This document shows, in pieces, positions 11,001 through 23,000 of a stretch of 64,000 nucleotides of DNA. This DNA comes from Lonicera japonica (Eukaryota > Streptophyta > Magnoliopsida > Dipsacales > Caprifoliaceae): positions 25,129,901-25,193,900 of the forward strand of contig CM038469.1 in NCBI GenBank assembly GCA_021464415.1, written 5' to 3'. The notes under the pieces are model-generated. The model ran no database searches, had not been told where the DNA came from, and worked only from the letters and a program-made list of their open reading frames with translations. A program made the position numbers and the translations under genes. The number at the start of each line of letters is the position of its first letter. The first letter of the stretch is position 1.

Positions 11001-14000
11001 AAAAAAAAAAAAAACCTCGAAGCATGAAGGCTAATTTCGTAATTTCACAGACCAACCCACCCACCCCCCCTTGCTCTCTCTCTATATATAGTTTAGATAA
11101 TGAGCAACAAGAAAGTAAGCTATGTATTTAAATTTCCTGCCATTTACAGATTAGAATAGAAGAGGAAATGGAAAATAAGTACCACAGATGATAAAAACAA
11201 TGCCAGGTCCCAACTATATGATAGCAACTCCTCAGATAGGCTACCTAAGGATGTTTCTTTTTTCTACTTTTACACAGTTCGCAGGTCAGCCATGTGATTA
11301 TGACGACAATGCAGCAAATGACATGTAGACATGTAAATGGAAAGTTTTTTTAATATTAATATTGTATATACTTCTAAACTAATTTATCATTTCCATAAAC
11401 CGTAAACCGCATAAAAATAGAAGGTTTAACAAAAAATATTATAAAATCAGACCTATGAGCCATCAAGAATTCACGAAAGAATACAATAATATCAAACCTA
11501 CGACCCATCAAGAATTTAAAAAATAATATTAGAAAACTTCAGAAGAGTTGCAATGCTCTACTTGAGAAAAAAGAAAGAGGATTTCTAATTCAGAAGTAGA
11601 ACCAAGGAATCCGAAAGGTTTACACCTTTAGAGAGGTCAAGATGATAATGAAAACCAAATTACTAGATATCTCATAAACATCACCTACATGAAAAGATTA
11701 GCAGCCATCTGCAAATGAAAATTAGATCTCTGGTCCTTTATAGCTGATGAGTCGTGTTCTTTTCCAGGAGAAAATTCTACGTTTCCCAGATGTAGAATGG
11801 CGGCCAAAGTTCGAAATATGGCTTCCTGTTGAAAAGGTAACCAATTCAAAGAAAACAAAGAATAGGTAGCAACTCACAAGGTCATTAAAGTGAAAAGTGA
11901 ATAGGCAAGAATCGTGGAAAAACTATGGGTCCATTTGGTAAGAAGTGGGAAAACGATTGAAAATACTACTAATTTGAGATGTTCTCCATCTTTTTCTTAT
12001 TTTCCATGAAAAACTGAAAGTCTGATAGAACATTTCACCAAATCACTCGACTCTTTTTCCAACTTCCCATAAAAAAGATAATAGTATTTTCAATCATTTT
12101 CTAACTTTTTTTATCAACGGCCTCCAATGTAGAACAAGTTTTCAAACCTGTTCTTCATGACTAATGCCAACTATATCCATTGCCCTCCTCGTCTTCGTGT
12201 ATTCCTCCGCATTACTGACTCCGTCTAACTCATAAACCTTACTCTGATTCAAGTAGTGGAAGGTGCTTGGATGGCCTAGCTTGTAATTATTTGCATCCTG
12301 ACATCATTAAGACACCCCTTCAATAAAACCATGTAAGCATACAAAGTACAGTGAAACATAGTAAAAAGATGATAGTAGAAACTTTAAGAATTCAAGAGAA
12401 ACTGCACAGAGCAACAACAATTTAACAAAAATAAACAATATCATTAAAAACAGCTAACCATGAAAGTCCACCAAGAACAGTGAAGAATGTTTGAAAGTTT
12501 GTACAGAGGAACAATAATCAAAGAAAACAACTTATATTAATTTTATTTCATTTTTAGTTGGGTGGACTGCTGGTCCATTTTTCTCTTATCATATTACCAT
12601 GGTTATCAATAATGTGTTTTTTTTAATATTTTTTTATCAGAAATATGAATTTTTTTTTAATATAAAAATATCTTTTTACCTTTCAAACACCCCAGATTTG
12701 TTCCATGTATAATGCAGCGACACGTAAAACAGATTTCCTTTTTTCTTCTATTTGTTTCTTTTTCATTTACAATTTTTCCTGTAAGAAGCTTGTGTTAAAG
12801 AAACGCATGCACTAAATTGAAGAACATAAAACATACAGTTGTCGCCCAATCCTCTAGATCTAAAGCTAAATCATTTCAATCCTTATCTAATGTTATATAA
12901 AGAATATTATGAATGATTTCAACTAGAGAAAGCTTTGCTAAGTTAAACTACTTAACAGATTATCAGAGTTAGAGAAATTGTTACAGAAGTAGATGAAGAT
13001 GGAGCAAAAAATCCAATCAGAAAGGAGGAGGGGGCTGTGGCATCAAAGAGTCCAGGTGAGATCGATAGTGAGGCGTCAACACCAATTCAAGGACTAGTAC
13101 TGGCAGCTAGGGAGTCAGGCAATAGTGAGAGGTGGTTTGGGTTAAGTGAAGAAGATAAGGAAAAAGTTTGCAGGATATCAGAAGAAATGGAAATCACAAT
13201 GTATGCTACTAAGGGCAAGGAGAAGAAATATGCAAAGGTGAAAAAAAGATCCGGACTGAAGGGGATGAGGGAGTTACAAAACTTGAAATGTGATGTGAAC
13301 TATGATAAGCAAGGGGGTGAGAGTTCTAGTAGAAGGGGTGACAAAAGTTTTCGATGAAGATCTTGTCCTAGAATGTACGGGGTTTGGGGGGGAGGGAAAA
13401 GAGGAGGCGCATCAAAGAAGTAATTTCAAAAGAAAGGCCAAACATTGTTATTTTACAAGAGACGAGGAAAGTCGAGATCTCATGGGATATTGTCAGTTCT
13501 ATTTGGGGGGTAAAGTATAAAGATTGGGCTTTTATCCCTTCGATGGGTAGATTGGGAGGAGTTGTCATTATTTGGGATGTTAGTGGTGACATGTGATGAG
13601 TGTGTTAAGGGTATTTTTTCCTCGCGTATCAAGTTGAAACCGAAACAATGGGAGAGTTGGTGGCTATCTGGTATTTACGAGCCGTGTAGATACAGAGACA
13701 GGAAGGAATTTTGGGAGGACTTGGCGGATTTATCCGGGTTGTGCAGCGATAAATGGTGCCTAGGGTGCAACTTCAACACAATCAAATCTCCGTCGGAGAA
13801 AAAAGGTGGAATGATTGGGAGATGGACTAAGATTATGCGCAAATTTGATTCATTTATCCGAGATGCGGAACTAGTAGAACCGAATATCAGCAACGCAAAT
13901 TTTATTTGGTCAAATGGGAGGGTACACTCAAGATTGGATAGATTTCGTTTTTCAGGAAGGTGGGAAGAGTTGACAATTGCTAGGCAAGAAGTTTTGATAC

Positions 14001-17000
14001 GGTTAACATTGGATCATTTCCCTCTCTTGTTGGATACGACCCCATTTAGGTGGGGTCCTTCGCCGTTTAGATTCAAGAATATGTGGCTAAGCAACGCAGA
14101 TTTCATGGAAATGTTCAGTGAGGGGTGGAAGGAGAGCCAGCTGAATGGGTGGGAAGGCTACAAGTTCATGAAAAGCTTGGAACAAACTAAACTCATAATC
14201 AAGAGATGGAACTTAGAAGAATTTGGGGATGTCAAAATAAAAAAGGAACAATTGTCGAAGCACATCAAGGAAATTGATGAGGAAGAGGCTAAGGGAAGCA
14301 TTGAGGTCTACAAAAAAGCAGAAAGAAACCAATTGAAGTTGGAGCTCGAGAGTCTTTTATTGAAAGAGGATATATCATGGAACCAAAAAGCTAGAATAAA
14401 AGGTGCAATTGAATGGGATGCAAACTCGAAGTTCTTCCATAAGGTTGTCAATCAAAAGAATGCCAATAAGTTCATAAGCAAGCTTGAGAGAGAGGATGGG
14501 TCAGTGATAAGTGCAAAGCAAGAAATTGAGAGTGAGTTGGTAAGTTTTTTTAAGCAGTTGTACACAAAGAAGCAAAGAATACATGTGGGATTTGAGGGGT
14601 TAAATTGGAACCCCATTAGATCCAAGAGCAAGGTTTGGTTGGAGAGGCCTTTTGTATAGGAAGAGGTGAAAGCGGCAATTGATTTGTGTGAAGGAGGCAA
14701 AGCTCCAAGGCCGGATGGATACACAATGGAAGTTTTCAAGAAGTGTTTGGCAGTTTTAAAGCAGGATATTATGAAGGTGATCAAGGAATTTTTCGAGAAT
14801 GGAGTGGTCAATCCTTGTGCAAATTCTACTTACATTTGCTTAATTCCAAAGAAGATAGCATCAATCAAGCTCAAAGACTATCGACCTATTAGTCTTGTCA
14901 CTAGCCTCTACAAGATCTTAGCTAAGGTTTTATCCTAGAGGTTACGTGAGGTGTTGTGCGAAACAATTGGCATGGCTCAAGATGCATTTGTCAAGTATAG
15001 GCAAATACTTGATTTGGCACTCAATGCTAATGAAGGAGTGGAAGAATATAGGGAGATGAAGAAGAAAAGAATTGTTTTGAAGATCAATTTTGAGAGGGCA
15101 TACAATCACATAGAGTGGGATTTTGTAGACCATGTTCTTGAACGTAAGGGTTTCGGAGAGAGACGGAGGAAATGGATCAAAGGGTGTTTATCAACGGTGA
15201 ATTTTTCAATAATGATGAATGGGAAACTAAGAGGGAATCCCAAAACTTCGTGAGGGTTACGACAAGGTGATCCGTTATCACCTTTCTTATTTGTTATAGT
15301 TACGGATGTGCTCAATTTGTTGATGGAAAGGGCGAAGACAAAAGGACTTATTGAAAGGTTTTCAATCGGTAGGGAGTGTGTAAGTTTGTCTCATCTTCAA
15401 TTTGCTGATGATCCGATCTTGTTCCTCTCAAATGATGAACATAAAATTCGTAACTTAATGGAAATTCTTGATATTTTTGGGTATGCGTCGGGATTGAAAA
15501 TCAATTTGTCCAAGACGGAAGTCGTGAGAATTAATGTAGGTGATGGTGAGATGGGGGCCCTTGCTGACAGAATTGGGTGTGTAGTTGGTAGTAGGCCAAT
15601 GTCCTATTTAAGACTTCCTTTAGGTGACAATCCGAGGAAAGTCAGTTTTTGGAACCCGGTGATAGAGAAGGTTACTAAAAGGCTCAAAGGGTGGTTCAAG
15701 GGATGTTTATCTAAAGGGGGGAAATTGACCCTCATTCACTTGGTTCTTGATAGTATACATACATACTTTTTTTCATTGTTCAAGATCCCAATTTCAGTGG
15801 CTAAGACGATTGAAAAATTAATGAGATGCTTTTTGTGGGGAAGAATGAATAAAGTTTTAACAAATCACTTAGTTGATTGGGAAACAGTGTCCAAATGCAA
15901 AGAGATAAGAGGGCTTGGCTTTGGCAATTTGATCAAAACGAACGAAGAATTGCTTGGCAAATAGCTTTGGAGATTTCCAAAATAACATATTGCTTTTTGG
16001 CACCGTATCATCATAAGCAAATATAGAGTACTCGAGAATGGTTGGGATGCGAATAAAGCAAAGGTACTTTCAAAAACGCTTGGAAGGCGATTGCAAATGG
16101 GATGGAGACCTTCTTGGCTAATGTGAATTATCGAGTTGGCAATGGGTCGAGAACAAAATTCTTGTTGGATAGATGGGTTGGTGATATGGTTTTAAAGGAT
16201 CATTTCCCGGGACTGTTCAAAGTAGGGCAAAATCCGAGGGCTATGGTTGCTGATAATCACTCTTGGGATTCTACCCAATGTCATTCATGGAATGTGAGGT
16301 TGCGTAGGAATGTTACTGAAACGGAGGAGAATAGAGCTCTGTTGGGAAGGTTACATGGTGTTGAAGTGTCTCGTGATGAGGAGGATAGTAGAGTTTGGGG
16401 AGGACATAGAAATGGAATGTTCTCAGTGAAGTCTTGTTTTTAAATTCTTACTAAATCTGATGTAGTTTATCTCTTTGTTCCAGCGGATATAATTTGGAAA
16501 TCAAGCATTCCTCTTAAAGTTCGTGTTTTGGCCTGATTAGCTGCATTAAGGAAAGTCAACATTGCGGATTTAATTCAATTCAGAAAGCCTTTTATGCATC
16601 TATCTCCTTCATGGTGTGTGTTGTGCAAGCGGAACAAAGAGAACATCGATCATTTGTTATTACACTATTCTTTTGCTCAAGGAATCTGGAACAAGGGCCA
16701 AAAGGAATTCGACTTGATTGCAATATTTCCTAGTTCTTAGTATGAATTGCTTACTATCAAGTGGTTTTTCATAGGTGACAAAAAGAAATGCAAAACATTA
16801 TGGAGGTGTATTTGCATGGTTGAGATGTGGTGTATTTGGAGAAAGAGAAATAAAAGAATTTTTGAAGAAATTGAAGAAGAATTAGAAAAAACTTGGGACA
16901 AAATCAAGAATCTAGCCTCACTTTAGGCATTTTCTTCGAAGAATTTTGGAATCTAGACTATATCAGAGATTGATAGGGATTGGGGTTTGGTTATGCAGTA

Positions 17001-20000
17001 GCCTTATTCAAGCTTTAAAGGTTTGCCTAGTGCCTAGGAGTATGATTGTTGTTGTTGGGGGCTAGTGCTTGTTTTTTGGGCATGGGGTCAGTTTTGATTT
17101 GTAGTAGCGCTTTCTACCTGTTTTGTGGTGTGCTTGGTGGTGGATTCCACATCCACTTATAGCCCCTTTGCTTGTATTTGATTTTGCCAATCAATATAAG
17201 CTTTATTTCCTATCAAAAAAAATTGCATATTGAGGCTAACTACTTGCACAAAATTTCACCATGTCGTATGAGGCTCTCCCTTTGTCCTTAATGTGAAAAA
17301 AAAGAAAAGGAGAAGGCATCCATAGGAATTGCAAACTTGCTCTAACCTTCACAAACTTATCAATTCATAATTCAAGATTGCCCTAAAAATGGGGGTTATA
17401 AGCTAAAGTCATAAGGAAACCCTAATTAGGCTAAATACCAAATTTACCCTAAAGTTGAATAAAACAATCATTAATAGAAAGTTCACATATCTTAAATTAT
17501 ATTCATAATGTGACTTTATAAAGTAATACGTAAAATCAAATCCTTGTAAATCCCCATTAGTCACTTGTATGATTCACATCATTCTCCCAAAATTTTGAAA
17601 ATTAAATAAACGCCAAATTCTACACCTCTTTTGGTTTAGTTTGCAATCACATTCTGGTTATACAAGAATCATAGATTCAAGGACAGAATCACAACTTTAA
17701 AATGAATATCCTGTCTTGCTTCCATTTGTTAACTTGAAGCTTCATGCTTTAGATAAAAGTGCTTGAGTAGTCATAATGATCCATCTCTAGGTAATCAATT
17801 CAAGGCTGTCCAAGAACAATATGGTGACATTCATGGGAAGAACATCGCACCATATGTTTTCCAAATTTCGAGTCAAAATCCATATCTGAATCCCGAAGAA
17901 GTATCCACTCCGTCTCCAATTAATACACCCGCTTTCCTTTTCCGGAATGTCTCAACTTAATAGCCCTATTTTCCCTTTTTGGACATAATCAACATACCAA
18001 ATCTCAAAATAATAAATATGTTGTATTCTTGACAATTTTATTATGTTGAAATCAGTGTTTACCGGAAAAAAAAAATCTACTAAAGTCATAGTGGGACTAT
18101 TAACTTGAGAAGGAGGGAGCACTCTTTATCCACAGTACCTCCAACAGTCGGGGATGTAGTTAAATTCCACTCTTGATTTGCATTAGTAAAAGTGCGCTCC
18201 TCAATTTGCATTAGTAAAATTCCACTCCTTGATATGCTTTAGTGAGTTGAACTCTGTTAGAAACCATCTCACCCAAAACCTTAAGTTGTTAGGTAGTAGA
18301 ACCACAATGCATATCATACTCTTCAACACTCCCCATCACGTGCGACCCCACTTGCACATGGAGAAACAAAACAAACCAAACCAAAGGTGCACTCCATGCA
18401 CAAACAACAATGTGCATACTACAAAACACAAAGGGGAAAACAAATGAAAGCGGGAGGATTCAAATCCGAGACCTTGCGGAACCTGAGCATTAATACCATG
18501 TTATGAACCATCTCTCCCAAAAGCTTAAGTTGTTACGCATTGAGCCAACAATGACTATCATACTCCCCAACACGCTCTTTGATCATAGTGCACTTTGGTG
18601 AGATGGCGATTCAACATAGATGACCTTCAATTCAACTAATTTCCACACATCTTGACAACAGAATTTTCTTAATGCCATACGAGCATTGTCACTAACACCC
18701 CAATTCTTTGGAGACAATTCAGATGATAAAATTGCAGCCCTCGAGTATAAATTTTAAGTGTAAACATATTTAAAAAATGCCTTCCAACTTGGTTGAAGAC
18801 CCATTGCAATAATTTATAGTTACATAAGAAACAGTACCACAAGCAGCTAAGGGGAGTATGCCTCAACTCAGATATGAAAAATATGAATATTTATATACAT
18901 ATACATTGATTTATACATGTTTGTGTAGACATACATAGAGAGAGAGAGAGAGAGAATTACCCTTCCAGACGCACACAATTGATAAAAGCAGTGGTAGTTC
19001 CTTTCTGGATCTGTTATTTGAACCACACGAGACCGTTCTAAGAGGTATGTTCTAATTGCAGCGCCGGATATTCTACCATTTGCATCAAACTGGATTTCGA
19101 CAAACTTGCCAAAACGACTGCAGCCAAAAATATTGAATCTCTGAGATGCTGAGAATGAAGAACATAATTGGTGACTTAAAAATGTAAATGGTATAAATAC
19201 GGAAAAAAAATACTTTTAAGCTGAAAAATGATCAAGTAACTGATTTGGTAGCTCCAACTTAACGTAGTCAATTACTTTGTTATAGTCTTTATTCATTAGC
19301 TCTTAAGCAATGAAATATAACTAGAAGAGCAGGATAAAGAGGATAACACATTTTTCAGATATTTCACAACTGCTAAAATCCATTTGCAGTAAAACCAAAT
19401 CCATATATTTTTCAAAACATAAACTAATAGTGATGGTACAACTCCCATTTGCTTTAACATGCGTCTTTATTTCAGTGTGTGTTTGAGAGAGTGAGAAAGA
19501 GAAAAAGGGGGGGAAGGGGGTTTCAAGAAACAGTTATCTTTGGGTAAACCATTATACTAACACCTCAACTAAAAGTCTCAGAATCTTGGACAAGCATGAA
19601 GAGAATACCAAATGTCAGGGTCATTGGGTGAGTAGTATGTAAGAACCTAGTCAACTACAAAAATCTTTGCTCTCTTTGACCTTCCAAAAAGTCAAACCAC
19701 TCTCCCAAAGGAGATAGATTTCCGATTTCAGCTGAATACAACGGTGCTCTGCAAAGACACCATACCATTTATTTGACCCTGTTGTTGTCGGTGGCTGTTG
19801 TATCTGCCCCAGTGTGGATGTTGGCATACAAACTATGGTTGTTCATCCCACGTAGCCTTGGTCTGGTAAATTTTTTGCTAATTGCTATATATCTGTGGAC
19901 ACTAGTTCTTCCGAACAACAAGCTTTTTGAGGAAAAGTAAAACCATGAGGACTTGGCCCAAAGCCTACCATATCTTACTGGGTGGACCCAAACATGACAT

Positions 20001-23000
20001 AATTGTATTAGAGGGGAAACCCAGCCAGAAGTGTGCCAACAAGTACACTAAATGCTAGGGGGGAGATGTAACAACCCTAATGTTGTGGGTGATCTGATGC
20101 ATGTGCCCCAACGTGGCTATAGTAGATGTTGGCAGGCTACACAGTACACACTATGGGTGTTGATCCAACATTGCCTAGGTGTAGTAAACTAGTGTATTAT
20201 ATATGTGTTGCATGGCGACTAGTCCTTCCACATTAAGAGGCCTTTTGAGGAAAAGCGAAACCGTGAGGCCGTGAGGGCATGGGGCCAAAGTGGACAATAT
20301 TTATAGGGATGGACCAGGAAGTGACATTGTATATTTTTGCTTACAGAAATAATCATGCATACTAGTAGTGGCCAATGCTCAAAGGTTCAAGCCTTTAAGT
20401 GGTGTGGACTGGTCGTTCCCCTTGTACAATTTGCCATGGTTTGTACTGCCCTAGCCTGAAGCAGAGCCCTTCCCAAAGATTCTTGGAGCTATGTGATTCA
20501 GTAGCTAGAGCAAGGGCTTCTCGAGAAATGGTGCCCACTGGAGCCACTTGGAAAACATCTTTCTAAGAGAAAAGATACCAGGTGACTCTAGGACCACATA
20601 TCGAGTTCACATTTGCAAACATGATGCTGATTATGCAAGGAAGTAATAGGGATTTCTGAAGATACTTGCTTTTATCCTTGTTATATTATAAAATGTGTAT
20701 GATGATAATGTAATTTAGCATAATTAGGAATCTAAATATTTTGAATTACCTTAGATAATTATCTTTTAAGATGCTTCTTCTATTAAGCCTAGAATAGTGT
20801 TTTTCTTAAACTTACAAATAACATGTGATCTTTATTGTTTTCTAGATGCGATTCTAAATTGTGAGGGTCAAAAAATATGGGCCAATGTGGAATTGAGTGA
20901 AAGAGAATGACTAGCACAGACAAGATTAAAGAGCTATTGCAATTGCAACAAAGAATATATAAAACTTAACCTCAAACATACCTTGAATTGTCATTTCTAA
21001 CAGTCCTTGCATTACCAAATGCCTCCAATAGCGGGTTCGACTGAATTGTGAACAAAGTTTAATTAACAATCTAATTGGTTGAGGCATAAAATTGCAACAA
21101 AAAGAAAGACACCATGAACATTTTTACATTTTTTAACAGAAAAAAAGGTCGACAGTCCCAAACAAAAATTACAGAGCATTTTATGCAAACAAGAGATTAT
21201 CAAAGCCAGGTCCTTTTGAGCAAAATCTATCTATCAGTTTGATCAACTCAAGTGAATCTTACTTCAAGGACTTGCTGTTCAACTGTTCTATCGTCATTGG
21301 CAGCACGACCACCAACATAAGTAAGATACTGCATAATCAATTTTGTCGTCTCAGTCTTCCCAGCCCCACTTTCTCCGCTAACTAGTATAGATTGGCTTCG
21401 AGCCTCAGTCATCATTGCTCTGAAACAAGAAACCCAAAGCTAACCAAATCACTTTTCTAGCCAACATAAACATTAGGGTGTGTTTGACTAGAAAAAAGTT
21501 GGAAAATGATTGAAATCACTACTAATTTTAATGAGGAGTTGCAAAACGAGATGAGTCATTTGGTGAAATGTTTTATTGCTTTTCGTGTTTTCCGTGGAAA
21601 ACATCTCACCAAATGACTCGTCTCTTTTCCAACTTTTTATAAAAATAGTATTTTCAATCTTTTTCCAACTGCTCTATCAAACACACCCTTAATTTCAACA
21701 CCACCACTCAAAACGTGAGTTGACAAACCTGTAAGATGCATCAGCCACAGCAAAAACATGAGGGCTAAGCTCACCAAACGGAGCTCCCTTGTACTGCTCC
21801 ATCATGTGGCCATTGTAAAGATGAGGAAGTTTCGTAAACGGGTTAACTGCAATTAAGATGCTTCCTGTGTATGTCTAATATTAACATATACCATTCATCC
21901 AACTGTCAGCTCACCCAGAAAAAGTTTAAGCCTTAAGCAAGTCATTCTAGAAAAACGAAAAACCAAGTAGTTGTCTTGAATCTTATGAATTAAAAAGTTG
22001 CATCTTACAAAAATATTATATTTCGATAATATGCAGACATATCAGATGGCTCACCTGATGCACACTAGCTAGTGGGCAATTTGACATCATCGAATATTGA
22101 AAAATTAGTATAAAGAAATCTACAATCTCATATCACGTGGATATGATTATTTTGGGGAAACCTTGTCTAACTAATCAGTAAACAATCACCAAACAGGGAG
22201 AAACATACAGCACTAACCAGACAACTCGGGTGTAACTAGTTCCTCTAAAACACAAACCATGTATTGGCAAAGAACGACGTTATAAGAGAAACAACCTGGT
22301 GGGAGGAAAATTAAGGTCCTAGATTGGGTGATTTACATTTTACAATGACATCTATTGTTTTTCCCCACAAAACAATATGGAAAGTTGGCATTCCACCAAA
22401 GGTAAAGGTATTCGCTTGGTTGGCCTCTTGGAAGAAGGTCAACATGTATGATTTGGTCCAAATTAGACGGCCTCATCTTTGTATATCTCCGTCTTGGTGC
22501 ACTCTTTGTATGAGGGATATGGAATCCATTGACTATGTGTTAATCCATTGACAATTTACACATGTTATTTGAAGTAAGATTCGTATGGAGTTTGATTTGA
22601 TAGCAGTTCTGCCTAGTTAATGGCATGATCTTTTGGCCATTGAATGTGTTTTGAGGGTAATAATAAGAAGGCTGCTGTGGAGGTGGTGCTGTATAGCAGT
22701 GGCCTGGAGTGTGCGGCAGGAACGCAATACTAGGATATTTGAAGACAGATTTTTGGAGGCTCCGGAGGTGTGGAGTAAAATCAAGTCATTAGTTCTCTTC
22801 AGGCATTCTCATCCAGAATTTTTGGATCATTATCTGTCACTGAAATTTCCAGAGATTGGGGTGCAGCTTTGATATAGAGCTGTAGGGATTTTGTACTTAT
22901 AGTCAGTGGGGTTTTATTTTTTTTTGAGAATAATTTGTACTAGAGTGATTGATTGCTGTTTTTGGGGTGCTGTTGTGGTGGACTTCTGGTCCTCCAGATA

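Larger units (their letters stand above)
12985..17222 (+). mobile_element. LINE D, near full-length but decayed, in intron 6
   Basis: The most complete LINE in the window, antisense to the myosin. It contains the end of ORF1 (about 13037-13357), the endonuclease (13370-13990), a linker, the reverse transcriptase (14666-15964), the zf-RVT region (16480-16900) and a 3' UTR ending in TTTCCTATC plus A-run at 17222. Several stops and frameshifts break it. The 5' end is not exact and no target duplication was found, so the true start may be further left or it is 5'-truncated within ORF1. Confidence 0.88.

Noticed and set aside
11927..12126. Target duplication for the intron 7 MITE
   Set aside because: Bases on both sides do not match; the element is called only from its similarity to 21476-21688.
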